A stretch of DNA of 64,000 nt from positions 124,001 through 188,000 of the forward strand of contig NW_019775837.1 of NCBI RefSeq assembly GCF_001039355.2. Direction: 5' to 3'. This DNA comes from Lingula anatina (Eukaryota; Brachiopoda; Lingulata; Lingulida; Lingulidae). The notes under the pieces are model-generated. The model was not told the DNA's origin and did no database searches. It saw nothing but the letters and a program-made list of their open reading frames with translations. Below, one piece after another: positions 36,328 through 47,478 of the stretch (its first letter is position 1; every line of letters begins with the position of its first letter). The translations under genes were made by a program, and so were the position numbers.

Positions 36328-37217
36328 CTTAGGTGGACCTCCTGGACCATTTGAAAGTACACACTGATCAATAAGTGGAACACAGTTACGTTCCCGATTT
36401 CCCCAACGACCCAAGAAGTTAAGAAAGCTGAATTCCCCAGTAAACTGTCCTTTGGCGGCCATCTTGACAACTTTGAGGTTATCTGCGGTCTTCCATGCTG
36501 TTCCAGCGCTACAGAGATCTTTCAACTTGTCTCCGTTAGAGAGTTTCTTGTACACGTGGTCCCCCGTGTTTGGCCACATTCCATGGGACCCATTGGCTGC
36601 GTAGTCCTGAGGGTGTGTGCAATCAGTCATCTGAACGACACGTTCCCCTTTCTTGAATTCATTACCATTCCAGAGAAACTCTCCACCATATCGATAAGTG
36701 ATCTCAGAATCGTGGATCGACAAAAAATGGAGTAGATTTTGTTATTAATGAACTGTTTTTACGTGTTCCCAGTCTCCAACGTGATTTCTAAAGGTCGCTG
36801 GCAGGATCCTACGCATCCCTTCTGCACATCCATTTAGTCGAGGACATAGGCAGTGGCCGCACGCTTCGGCGCACGGGCATACGTTATCAAAATAGAACCC
36901 CACACACGCCCGTTTTCCTCTGTTGTATGGAAAGAAAAACCAATAGGTGATTTCAACAACGCTACCCTTTTCCTCGTATATAGCGTATGCTGGGGCGCTG
37001 GCAGGATCCTGACCCTTAATGACGGCAGGGTTTCCGTACGAAAATTCCAGGACTAGTAGCAGTGCTAGTTACAAGTGGGCAGTGTGCTAGGGGTGACGGA
37101 AGACGGGCTGCCGCCGCGTAAGTTTACGTGTTGGAGGAAATAATCGACGCTGGATGGTTTCCATTCCTCTCCCACGGCCAACCGGAACATTAGGCACCAA
37201 CGCCCTTTGAAGGCCAT
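36328..37217 (-). pseudogene. Vps62/DUF946-family gene, broken and chimeric (copy 3)
   Basis: The coding remnant runs from an ATG at 37217 to PPK at 36328, where the MITE replaces the stop and adds about 13 foreign codons (ending at 36286). Defects: most of the signal peptide and N terminus (about 60 codons) are deleted, joining WCL to RLAVGEEW; an in-frame TAG follows the TCN block; the SCASC segment is scrambled; a foreign 25-base insert lies after the GDWE region; and a one-base loss near 36725 shifts the frame. The C-terminal end is A-type (ERNCVPLIDQCVLSNG) and lies on an A-type 3' flank. The 5' side (acceptor TTGTAG then ATCTTAAAG at 37272/37271) and upstream DNA are B-type. It is therefore the joint between the two sub-arrays. 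Confidence 0.88.
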
Positions 37218-37271
37218 ATCGAAACATACGGTTGAAGTAGATTTTATCTCTTGGCAGAATGTCTTTAAGAT

Positions 37272-38352
37272 CTACAAGAAATAAGAAAACTAAATGCAGA
37301 TGTCTGATATAATTACAGAAAGAACAATATTTAAACACAATTTTTAAAAATTCAATAAGAAAACATAAAGCGTTTCTTTCAATATCTGTAAGAGGAAACT
37401 TCATATGATGCCCGTTTCCGTATTTCATATATTATTGCTATGCAGTTGATGTTAATGGATCGACTACAAAGAATTTTGTCCACCTAGCTAATGCACACTA
37501 ACACCACGAGGGCTATCGCTGAATTTAATCAAATTAACAGACGAACACGCCTCTTGTTTCCAACATACTCGTATAGTCACCAGCCTTTTTAAATTCTACT
37601 CAACGCCAGGCGTGTTAATCTGTAAATCTGATTGCATTCAGCGCGAGTCCTCGCAGACTTAGTTCATTATGAACGGTACCTAGAGGTCACTTAAGATAAA
37701 GTATGCCAATATTTCCGATCAACAATTTTGGTCAAGATATTAAATGTCTCCATACACATGAACCACGATGATTGACTTTAAAAAATGGGTATTAAGAATG
37801 GTTTTGATAGCGGTGCCAAAACTTCATTTTATATTAACGTGCTTGGGGTGGCAGAAAAGGTTAGTGGGGAAGGTTTTTACATACAAAATTGTTACTTTCA
37901 AGTGGCATTTCCGGTTTAAAAAAAACCATGCAAAATACACAAAAATTGGTAGATTTCGCAATCCTGAATGATACTGACTGAGCAGATTTCGTGATGGTCA
38001 TGTGGGTAAGCCGAACAGTTGGCCAGGTGACACCGCTGTTAGGGCCTGTCTGTGGGTGCCAGTCGAGTTTTTGAGTCGTGAGTGGACAGTGCGGTGACGG
38101 TACAGCCCCCCCATCCATGCAAAAACAAAACAAAGATAGAAAGAAGAAAAAAAATGAAAGAAAATCACGCACTTTACGGTATTAACAGTATTCTACAGTA
38201 TTCTATTATTTTTCACCATATTCTAAGACCTCATTTGTTATCTACAGTGTAGCAAGAAAACAATGGAATAAACATTTATAAAAATACACTTACAAAGGTG
38301 TTATTATTTTACGGAATGGTAACTACACTCAAAACAAGTAAATATCAATACT
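37272..38352 (-). other. Relic 5'UTR intron of the 36 kb pseudogene
   Basis: Sequence between the conserved B-type acceptor and the first-exon relic. Much of it matches the 5'UTR introns of the 42, 47 and 54 kb genes, for example gagcagatttcgtgat and tggccaggtgacaccgct. No gene lies within it. Confidence 0.65.
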
Positions 38353-38464
38353 GTACCAGGTTTGATAGATAATTGGCCTTTTCACTGTCTGATAAATTCG
38401 ATAGATGTTGCAGTGCTCTCACTTGGTACCTGCAAATGTTAGCGCTTGGTTGTGACTCGAAAAG
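38353..38464 (-). promoter_or_regulatory. B-type first exon relic with its splice donor deleted
   Basis: Strongly similar to the first exon of the 42 kb gene, but 12 bases are missing at 38352/38353, exactly the CGCAGAT-GTAAG junction. The exon therefore runs GGTACAG straight into TATTGATA with no donor. The TATA box (38488-38495, minus TATAAAAG) is intact. Confidence 0.7.
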
Positions 38465-38487
38465 TGAGCGCGGAATTGATGGTAGTG

Positions 38488-38495
38488 CTTTTATA
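38488..38495 (-). promoter_or_regulatory. TATA box of the 36 kb pseudogene
   Basis: Minus TATAAAAG, identical to the box at 44185-44192. Confidence 0.6.
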
Positions 38496-38499
38496 AAGA

Positions 38500-39660
38500 A
38501 AAACATCAATCAATTAGGTGACGACTGCTGTTGGTGTATTGTACAATATAAACAGTGCAGCATAATAAGTAGGTTAAATACTATACCAGGTAACAAGCAA
38601 GGACTAGATAAAAAAACTAATTTGAAATTGTAAGAGTGCAAAAACCACAAATAATAACAGATGACATAGTTCAAAATACAGTCATGATGACAATCTTAAG
38701 AGAATATTGTCAAAATGACTGTGACTCGTAACAGGTGCAAAAAGAGAGAGTTGAACTTACGTGTAAGCAGTATGTGAACTCCCAATGGCCTACCCAGGAC
38801 AAACCATTACATTCCAGGCATATTTCAAATAGTTTTGACATAAAGTGGAACAGTCTATATAAATTTAAATGCTTAATAGTAAAAAGTGGCCAAATGTTGA
38901 AATCACGGGATAACTTCATGGGCGTGGCAAGGCCTTTATTCTGTATTCCAAATGGCTTTGACTCGTCGCGAGTCAGTGTAGATTTTTGTTCTATAGTGAT
39001 TCAACATGACAAAATCTAAGATACTGTTTAATTTTATTTCAAATCTATCATATTAAATTGATTTTGTACCTTTTCATATGATTTGAAATCGTAATATTAT
39101 TAATTTAGTTACATTTCACATTCATTATAGATAAATAATGTTTATGTTATAAAATTTATTTTTGTTGTGAATAAGACTTGTTATACAAAACTGAAAACTT
39201 TTGACATACACAAAGGAAAATATGGCGAGAATAAAATAGGTGTTAAACCTCTGCACGCATGTACTCAGTAGCAGCACCGTCTCGCTGCCTCAAGGTCTCT
39301 TTTATAGTACACTGTACGTAGTAAATCCCACTAGATTGTCATAGATTGCGGTAGTGTGTCTTAAATGTTTTAACCTTATTTTAATCACTTGGCATCTGAT
39401 TTTATCCCGAAACCCTGTTCAGTCATTACACCTGATAATTCTGGAACTGTGGTTAATCAAATAATGTTTGCCAACTCAATCAAGTACAGAGGTATATTGT
39501 GTAGAGAACGGTGTTGTTACCTATCCAGGTTGCTTGTCACTGCGCTTGCGAGAGAGAGAGAGAGAGAGAGTCTTAATGTTTCCTGAGTCTCCTTATTTTT
39601 TCTTTCTTACCTCTTCCCTCCCATCGAAGTCTCCACACGAATTTAACACATCTGTTTTGT
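38500..39660. repeat. Upstream part of B-type unit (pseudogene copy)
   Basis: Matches 44.2-44.75 kb and, more weakly, 50.7-51.6 kb, including cagtcatgatgacaatctta, atcccgaa.c.ctgttcag and the GA-run at about 39549. The piece 38740-39380 is missing from the 44 kb unit but has a diverged counterpart at 50.9-51.3 kb. No gene recognised. Confidence 0.65.
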
Positions 39661-39832
39661 AACTAGGTCTAGTCCTTTTGAAAAAACCTAAGTCACACAT
39701 CATTTAAGTTTAATTATTTATTAGAAAACCTTGAAAATAGAAATGCCTTGCTTTTACACAATGCACATTCCATGAAACCTAATATGTAATTACTTATAAC
39801 AGTATAAAATATAGCAAATTACTTATTACAAT

Positions 39833-39865
39833 CTAAGATCTAATAAACGGATTATTAGATCTTAG
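39833..39865. repeat. Perfect 14-bp hairpin
   Basis: CTAAGATCTAATAA, loop acgga, TTATTAGATCTTAG. The arms are perfectly complementary. No surrounding coding sequence suggests a role. Confidence 0.8.
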
Positions 39866-39949
39866 TTACAATCAAACTGTGCAAGAGAAAAAGCCGATAG
39901 ACTTATAGTCGCCACCTGGCGACTACAAAAAAACTACATTCCGTGTGAC

Positions 39950-40290
39950 TTCAAATTGGACAGATTATAAATGACCATAAGCCTACTTTGCAAATGACAT
40001 CTTTATCCAATCTTTATCCACTTTATTTCAACTCGTTATGGAACTCTTAGATGATTTAAACCATTTCTTAGATGGAGAAAGTTGTCGTCTTTCTAGTCGG
40101 CGGATCACACTGTAAATATCCTTAAACGTTGGTAGAGACCACAAAACCTCAAGTACACGACAGGACAAGGGCTTACAGTCATATCTAAATTACACCTTGA
40201 GTGATTTCTTTTCAGCTCTTGAACAACACTCTGTATGTGTAGACTGTTAATACCTTCATTAAACAGTCTTTCTTAACAATATGACACGAT
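39950..40290. repeat. B-unit spacer
   Basis: Nearly collinear with 44975-45287: gcctactttgcaaatgacat, tcttagatgatttaaacc, gtcatat.ta.attacacct. No gene. Confidence 0.75.
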
Positions 40291-40291
40291 T

Positions 40292-40462
40292 CCAGGCCCG
40301 TAGCCAGGCGGGGGTTTGGGGGGTTCGAAAGAACCACCCCTTATGTCAGGAAAAGGTCCATTTTGGGTAAAATTTGATCTACGTACCCATAAGTTTCATT
40401 GTAAAAGGTCCACTTTTTCAGAAAAAGACCCCCCCTTTTAAATTTGCTGGCTTCGGGCCTGG
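40292..40462. mobile_element. 171-bp MITE with preserved empty site in a paralogous unit
   Basis: The left end CCAGGCCCGTAGCCAG and the right end CTGGCTTCGGGCCTGG are complementary with one mismatch. The trinucleotide att lies on both sides (40289-40291 and 40463-40465). The paralogous stretch near 45290 reads gacacgattcataccaaaac with a single att and no insert, so it is the pre-insertion site. The interior has two mononucleotide-rich stretches and no coding capacity. Confidence 0.88.
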
Positions 40463-40719
40463 ATTCATACCAAAACATTTGATCGATTTCTACCTCACTA
40501 GTACCCCTGCACGGCCCTGGGGAACGTTTTGCAAACCAACTTCAGTCGAAGATCAGTTTTAAATGAAACACCCAAACACTGAATATATCAGAAATATTAC
40601 ACTTAAATTATACTATTGAACCTGTTCGCCACAAAGCTATCACAAAGTAGTAACTAAAATAGACAGTTCCTTTATTTTAGTGGACTATTACTATTATAAA
40701 CGTTTTCTATTTATTTGAT

Positions 40720-40950
40720 TTGCATTGTAGGAACTAAATAGAGTGGTGGTTGGTTCGAAGTAGGTTGATGAGGACCCCAACTACACCGTTTTGTTTTCGA
40801 GCCCACTGTCCCTTATTATGCCATTTATAATAATGATAATTTGTGTAGGATGTTTTGTCAGAGCTATCACTATTGAGAATAAAGGCACACCATAAATGTC
40901 TTATCTGACGACAAAACATGTTTACTTTAAGAAAACAGGTTTTTAAAGAT
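40720..40950. repeat. Unit block R, copy 3
   Basis: ggaactaaatagagtggtgg through ataaatgtcttatctgac, collinear with 27.5 and 34.1 kb. Confidence 0.8.
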
Positions 40951-41197
40951 ATATAGAGACCACAAAACCACGGGTTAAAGGCTTGCCTAAAGTACGTCTT
41001 GAATGTTGTTTTCAGCTCTTGGACAACATTTTGAATGCGTGGTCGGCTCATACCTTACTATTTTTTCTTAATAATGTGTAATACGAGATAGGGCTAGGGC
41101 TCTCCCTAGATAACGCGTCGTTAGACAGTGCCCCGAAAACCGTTAAGGTGAAGAATTATATTTCATTTGAATGTTACATATTAACTTATTTTACTTA

Positions 41198-41640
41198 TTT
41201 TGGGGAGGGAAGTAAGATGTTTTCATTCTTCTGAAGGCGTGGAATAGGTGAGAAACGGCAAAGGGTGAAAAGCAGTTTCTCTCTGTAGGTTAGTAGAAGA
41301 TGTCTTAAAATGTGTACGCATGCGCGCTTGTGAGAGAATGAAAAATCACAGATACCTTGAACTTTAAAGGTCTTTTCTGTAGGTTTTTCAAATGTAATTC
41401 CTATCCCGATCCAACCATAGCTGTTCTGGCTGTTGCCAAATCTCGTTGAAATCAAGGTAGGAGCTCTATTGAAAGGCAGTGCGTCTGTGTATGCTTTATT
41501 ATATGTTTGTCCTATGACTAGAGTTTTCATTGTTCAATTTGTACTAATCTTAAATGTGTTTATCTTATCCATCTTCCTCTTTGTCTTTTATTTTGTTTTT
41601 CTTTTTTACTATATACTTTAATAAACTGTAATTCATGTTG
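41198..41640. repeat. Start of B-type unit 1 (3' flank block of the 42 kb gene)
   Basis: Begins ttttggggagggaagtaaga and includes gatttctc/atgtgtacgcatg-like and taggagctctattg(g)aagg stretches. Paralogous starts are at 46609 and 53019, giving unit spacings of about 5.41 and 6.41 kb. No gene. Confidence 0.75.
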
Positions 41641-41809
41641 CACTGTACCCGGGGCACATTTTATATCATAACATCTTATTCTATTCTCCATATTTGCAAA
41701 CTTCTAGACTGATGAATTTTTCTTTCTTTTCATTTCTGGTAGTGTACAGTGGTCTGGGAAGTAATAACAGTACGAAATAATAACTCCCTTTCACAATGGT
41801 ATATATATA

Positions 41810-41815
41810 TTTATT
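41810..41815 (-). terminator. Candidate polyadenylation signal of the 42 kb gene
   Basis: Minus-strand AATAAA about 270 bases after the stop. It is conserved at 47210 and 53599 at nearly the same distance. Confidence 0.55.
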
Positions 41816-42082
41816 GTCTATTTCCAACCATAACCTGCTTTTTATTAATATGATCAAAAATTCTGAGAATGAAAAATACAACAATTGCAAACTGAGTACA
41901 TTGCTGAGCACATACGGTTGAATGTAGAAATTATGCTACAAACAATTATAAGCATATATGATACATTCTTTACGGATAATTGTACATTGTGGATTTTTTT
42001 CATTCTTTCTCTAGACCTATTAGTTGACTATATTTCTGAATCATAGTTTATAAACAGGTTTCGTAACTCAAACCCTGGTGTC

Positions 42083-43126
42083 TTACTTGGGTGGTCCACC
42101 TGGTCCATTTTCAAGTACACAATGACCAATGATTTTAGGGCAGTTCTGTTCCCGATTTCCCCAACGACCCAAAAAGTTAAGAAAGCTGAATTCCCCGGTA
42201 AACTGTCCTTTGGCGGCCATCTTGATAACCTTGAGGTTATCAGCAGTCTTCCATGCTGTTCCGGCGCTACAGAGATCTTTCAACTTGTCTCCGTTGAAAA
42301 GCTTCTTGTACACGTGGTCCCCTGTGTTTGGCCAAATACCGTGGGATCCCTTGGCTGCGTAGACTTGCGGGTGTGTGCAGTCAGTTGTGAAAATGGTGCG
42401 ATCCCCTTTCCGGAATTCGTTACCAATCCACAGAAACTCTCCACCATATTGTTTAGTAATCTCAGAATCGTGGACTGACAAATATATGGAGTAGATTTTG
42501 GTATTGTTGAACTTTATCTTCACGTGTTCCCAGTCTCCCACGTGATTTCCAAAGGTCGAGTACCCTCCTGCACACCCTTTAATTCGAGGACAAGGACAGT
42601 GGCCCCACACTTTGACGCACGGGCATACATTATCAAGATATAACCCCCCACACGCCCGTTTTCCTCTGTTATATGGAAAGAAAAACCAATAGGTGATTTC
42701 AACAACGCTACCCTTGTCCTCGTATATAGCGTATGCTGGGGCGCTGGCAGGATCCTGACCCTTAAAGACGGCAGGTTCTCTGCACGAGGGACAAGATAAA
42801 TGCGTCTTAGTTTCCAGGTAGCAGTTGCTGTTACAAGTGGGTAGTGTGCTCGGAGTGACGGAAGTCGGACTGCCGCCGCGTAAGTTTACGTGTTGGAGGA
42901 AATAGTCGACGCTGGATGGTTTCCATTCCTCTCCGAAGGCCAACCGGACCACCGGCGCCCACAATTTCGCGGCAGTAACGATATCGGCGTGACTCCTTCC
43001 AGTGAGGCCGGTCTTCCGTCTATTCTCACACTGTCTTATTTTTGTGCTGCGATACCATCCGTTGCTTGGTGACGAATGCAATATGACTATCACCAACGGA
43101 AGGCACCAAAGCCCTGTGACGACCAT
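42083..43126 (-). CDS. Secreted Vps62/DUF946-family protein, copy 4 (B type)
   Basis: The product is 347 residues ending CVLENGPGGPPK with a TAA stop. The signal peptide is about residues 1-24 (GLWCLPLVIVIL, then SSPSNGW). The short mature N terminus YRSTKIRQCENRRK differs from all other copies, and the conserved core starts at LTGRSHADIV (41). Core segments are APVVRL at 57, WFFFPYN at about 148, GNHVGDWEH at about 193 and GSHGIWPNTGDH at about 260. Core variants include AFGEEW for AVGEEW, KTHLSCPSC and ACGGLYLDN. The ATG at 43126 was chosen because the 20 codons upstream cross a splice acceptor (CATGCAG then ATCTTAAAAAC, 43181/43180). The 5'UTR intron 43181-44040 (860 bp) leads to the exon at 44041-44161. 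The coding sequence is intronless. The function is unknown. Confidence 0.88.
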   Translation of the reverse strand: MVVTGLWCLPLVIVILHSSPSNGWYRSTKIRQCENRRKTGLTGRSHADIVTAAKLWAPVVRLAFGEEWKPSSVDYFLQHVNLRGGSPTSVTPSTLPTCNSNCYLETKTHLSCPSCREPAVFKGQDPASAPAYAIYEDKGSVVEITYWFFFPYNRGKRACGGLYLDNVCPCVKVWGHCPCPRIKGCAGGYSTFGNHVGDWEHVKIKFNNTKIYSIYLSVHDSEITKQYGGEFLWIGNEFRKGDRTIFTTDCTHPQVYAAKGSHGIWPNTGDHVYKKLFNGDKLKDLCSAGTAWKTADNLKVIKMAAKGQFTGEFSFLNFLGRWGNREQNCPKIIGHCVLENGPGGPPK

Positions 43127-44040
43127 CTTTAAACACACGGTTGGAGTTGATTTTATCTCTTGGCAGAATGTTTTTAAGATCTGCATGAAATAAGAAAACT
43201 AAATGCAGATGGCTGATTTAATTAAGGAAAGTACAATATTTAAACAGAATTTAAAAAAAAAAAACAATAGGAAAACATAAAGCATTTCTTTTGATATCCG
43301 TAAGAAGGAAACTTCATATGACGCCCTGCTGAATGGGCTAGAACCACCAGTTTACACAAGTTATGAAAAGAAACGCCCGTTTCCATATTTCATATATTAT
43401 TGTTATGCAATTGATATTAATGGATATTAATGGATATGGATATTAATGGGTATTAAGAAAGGTTTTGATAGCGGTGCCAAAACATTTAATAACTGTTAAC
43501 GTGCTTGGGGTGGCAGAAAAGGTTAATGGGGAAGGTTTTTACATAAAAAAATTAGTAACTGCAAGGTGCATTTCAGTTAAAATTTCAAGAAAAAAAAAAA
43601 AAAAAAACAGCCATGCAAAAGACACAATAATTGGTAGATTTCGCAATCCTGAATGATACTGACTGAGCAGATTTCGTGATGGTCATGTGGGTAAGCCGAA
43701 CAGTTGGCCAGGTGACACCGCTATTAAGGCCTGTCTGTGGGTGCCAGTCGAGTTTTTGATTCGTGAGTGGACAGTGCGGTGACGGTACAGCCCCTCCCCC
43801 CATCCATGCAAAAACAAAACAAAGAAAGAAAAAAAAAATGAAAGAAAATCACGCACTTTACGGTATTAACAGTATTCTACAGTATTTTATTATTTTTCAC
43901 CATATTCTAAGACATCATTTGTTATCTACAGTGGAGCAAGAAAACAATGGAATAAACATTTTTAAAAAATGCACTTACAAAGGAGTTATTATTTTACGGA
44001 ATAGCAACTACACTGAAAACAAGTAAATATTAATACTTAC

Positions 44041-44161
44041 ATCTGCGCTGTACCAGGTTTGATAGATAATTGGCCTTTTCACTGTCCGATAAATTCGATA
44101 GATGTTGCAGTGCTCTCACTTGGTGCCTGCAAATGTTAGCGCTTGGTTGTGACTCGAAAAG
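44041..44161 (-). other. Non-coding first exon of the 42 kb gene (B-type module)
   Basis: On the minus strand it starts about 30 bases after the TATA box and ends GTACAGCGCAGAT, followed by the donor GTAAGT (44035-44040). There is no ATG in the exon, so translation starts in exon 2. The homologous exons at 49499-49624 and 55900-56025 keep the TATA position, the CAATTATCTATC..ACTGGTACAGC segment and the donor. This conservation against a diverged background is the evidence for a real promoter and exon. Confidence 0.65.
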
Positions 44162-44184
44162 TGAGCGCGGAATTGATGGTAGTG

Positions 44185-44192
44185 CTTTTATA
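44185..44192 (-). promoter_or_regulatory. TATA box of the 42 kb gene
   Basis: Minus TATAAAAG at the right distance from the presumed exon start. The same box is at 38488. Copies 5 and 6 have the TTTAAAA variant at this place. Confidence 0.6.
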
Positions 44193-44613
44193 AAAAAAAA
44201 TCAACCAATTATGTGACGACTGCTGTTGGTGTATTGCACAATATAAAGAGTGCAGCATAATAAGTAGGTTTAACACTTTACCGGGCAACAAGCAGGAACT
44301 AGATAAAAAACTAATTTAAAATTGTAAGAGTTCAAAAACACAAATAATCACAGATGACAGAGTTCAAAATACAGTCATGATGACAATCTTAAGAGAATAT
44401 TGTCAAATGTCTGTGACTCGTAATAGGTGCAAAAAGCAGTATGTGTCTGCCCTGTTTTCACCTTATTTTAATCACTTGGCATCTGATTTTATCCCGAAGC
44501 TCTGTTCAGTCATTACACCTGATAATTCTGGAACTGTGTTTAATCAAATAATGTTTGGCAACCGTACAGAGGTCTTGTGTAGAGATCGGTGTTGTTCCCT
44601 ACCCAGGTTGCTT

Positions 44614-44627
44614 GTCACTGCGCGTGC

Positions 44628-44660
<33 letters not shown>

Positions 44661-44977
44661 TCTAAAAGTTTTCTGAGTCTCCTTATTTTTGCTTTCTTAC
44701 CTCTTCCCTCCCATCGAAGTCTCAACACGAATTCAACACATCTCTTTTATAACTATAGGCCTGGTCCATTGGACAGATTATACATGAACATAANGTCACT
44801 GAGCGTGCGAGAGAGAGATAGAGATAGAGAGAGAGAGAGAGAGAGTCTAAAAGTTTTCTGAGTCTCCTTATTTTTGCTTTCTTACCTCTTCCCTCCCATC
44901 GAAGTCTCAACACGAATTCAACACATCTCTTTTATAACTATAGGCCTGGTCCATTGGACAGATTATACATGAACATA
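44614..44977. repeat. Near-identical 180-bp direct duplication around a single N
   Basis: The segment gtcactg.gcgtgcgagaga through cagattatacatgaacataa occurs at 44614-44793 and again at 44795-44977, separated only by an N at 44794. The two copies differ mainly in GA-run length. The other units have one copy. This looks like an unmerged overlap in the assembly and not a biological duplication. Confidence 0.85.
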
Positions 44978-45915
44978 AGCCTACTTTGCAAATGACATCT
45001 TTATCCAATCTTTATCCACTTTATTTCAACTCGTTATGGAACTCTTAGATGATTTAAACCATTTCTTAGATGGAGAGAGTTGTCGACTTTTTAGTCGGCA
45101 GATCACACTGTAAATATCCTTAAACGTTGGTAGAGACCACAAAACCTCAAGTACACGACAGGACAAGGGCTTACAGTCATATTTATATTACACCTTGAGT
45201 GTTTTTTTTTAACTCTTGAACAACACTCTGTATGTGTAGACTGTTTGTGCCTTCATTCGACTGTCTTTCTTAACAATATGACACGATTCATACCAAAACA
45301 TATGACTGATTTCTACCTCACTAGTACCCCTGCACGGCCCTGGGGAAAGTTTTGCAAAACAATTGTAGTCGGAGGTCAGTTTTAACTAAAAGCCCCAAAC
45401 ACAGAATATATCAGAAGAATTACACTTAAATTATACTATTGAACCTGTTCACCATCAAGCAATCAAGCTATCGCAAAGTAGTAGCTAAAATGGACAGTTC
45501 CTTTATTTTAGTGGAATGATACTGATAGCCGAAGTCTAAGCACATTAAATCGTTTTCTCCTGGCGACAAGACCAATTACAGTTCTTTAGTTCTTTTGCAA
45601 AGCCGATCTCTGCCCCCCCCCCCCCCCCCCCCTTCACTTCACAATCTCGGTCCACGTCTACAACTACCACTGACTGACTATTATTTAACTACTTACTAGG
45701 CCTGGCTCATTGGACAGATTATAAATGACCATGCACCCACTTTGCAAATGACGTCTTGCACCCAAAATTAAAAGAAGTGATTTCACTTTAACACCCGAAT
45801 GTAATATAGAGGTGCAAATGAGGTGCACTAACTTACTCTTTAAAATGATTAGGTCACAAATTACACGCTATGTTTGAGTATTTAAGGGTCCCACATGAAG
45901 AAGTTTGTCTCAAAG
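44978..45915. repeat. B-unit spacer with C homopolymer
   Basis: Collinear with 39.96-40.7 kb but lacking the 171-bp MITE. It contains a 20-base C run at 45613-45632. No gene. Confidence 0.7.
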
Positions 45916-46095
45916 TTTCACTCTCCTGGAACCATGAATGTCCCTTATTATGTCATTTATAATACACTGTATGCGGTTAAATTCTTTCTAAATAATTATA
46001 TGCCTGGTAGTTTGATGTCAGAGCTGTCACCTTGGAGAATAAGGGGCCAATATCAGCGTCTCATTTGCCAACAAAGCATGTTTACTCTATTTTAA
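45916..46095. repeat. Unit block R, copy 4 (partial)
   Basis: Keeps tgtcccttattatgtcattt through gtcagagctgtcac. The first part of the block is missing. Confidence 0.65.
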
Positions 46096-46608
46096 GAATG
46101 CAAATGCAAAATGATTTGTAGAGACCACAAAACCACCAATACACGACTTGGCAAGTCAGATCTATAAAGCACACTGCATATTGCATATAATACACTTTGC
46201 AAGTGATTTTTCAGCTCTTGGACAACACTTTGAATGTGTGGTCGGCTGATACCCTACTTAAATATTATTTTGTAACAATATATGTTTGTTTGTTTATTAA
46301 AGTGACCTGTGCTATAATGCAAGTAATACAGATACATTTTTTTTCTTTTTGCACCCAGCCCCAGTGGGCTTATAAGTCACTATTTAATTTATATTATTTT
46401 AATATATTAATGATCAAGAAAAAAATAGAAACAATAAATAATGTATAAATAAACTTAATAAAATATATAACATTAATTACATACAAGTGTAAATATAACA
46501 CAATATAGGGCTAGGACCCACCCTAGAGAATTTGACACTACACTTTGGTGAAAACAGTTAGGGTGAAAACTGCTATTCTGTTTGGTTGTTGCATATTATT
46601 TTATTTAA

Positions 46609-47125
46609 GTTTTTTTGGAGAGAAGAGTAGAATATTTTCAATTTTTGGGACATGAACTAGAAAGAGTGAGATGCGGGAAGCTAATTAATATTTTTTTCTA
46701 TGGATGAGTATATGATTTCTCAAATGTGTATGTATACATGTGTGAGCTTGCGCTCGTATTAGAGAATGGGAAGTCACAGACACCTTTAACATTAGAGGAT
46801 TTTTTCTGTATGTTCAAACGAAATTCATACATTGCTCCCGTTCTGACCAAAGCTACATGACCAAAGCTACATCCCGACTGTTGCCTATGACGTTGAAATC
46901 ACAGTAGGAGCTCTATTGGAAGGCAGTTTGTGTGTATGCTTGTTGATTACATATTTGTCCTATGGCAGGCATGAGCAGTTTTCAAAGTTCGATTTGTATT
47001 ACTTTTTTTGCGTTTGTCATATCCATTTTCGTCTTTCTTTTCTTCATTTTCTATTTACTAAATGGTGTTATTCGTGTTGTACTGTAGCCAGGGGCACATG
47101 TATATACATGTATTAGGCTGATTAA
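46609..47125. repeat. Start of B-type unit 2
   Basis: Paralogous to 41198 and 53019: ttttggagagaagagtagaa, gtgtatgtatacatgtgtga, taggagctctattggaaggc. No gene. Confidence 0.75.
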
Positions 47126-47209
47126 ACTTTTAATTCTGGTATGTATACCCTGATCAAATAAGTAAAAGTAAACGATAACTCCCTTTCATGGTGGTATATA
47201 TATCTATTG

Positions 47210-47215
47210 TTTATT
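47210..47215 (-). terminator. Candidate polyadenylation signal of the 47 kb gene
   Basis: Minus AATAAA about 265 bases after the stop, conserved in the sister units. Confidence 0.55.
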
Positions 47216-47478
47216 TTCAAACATAACGTGCTTTTCATGAATATGAGCAAAAATGTTCAGAACTAAAATAAACAACAACAATTGCGCACTGAGTACATTA
47301 CAGGGCACACTGACTGTAGAACTTGTACTACAAACAATTTCAAGCATATGATACCGCCAGATAATATACGGTTAATTGTATATGGTGGGACTTTTTTTCA
47401 ATTTTTTCGAGACATTTTACTCGTCTTTACTTCAAAGCATAGTTCAGAATCAGGTTTTGTAACTCAAACCCTGACATC

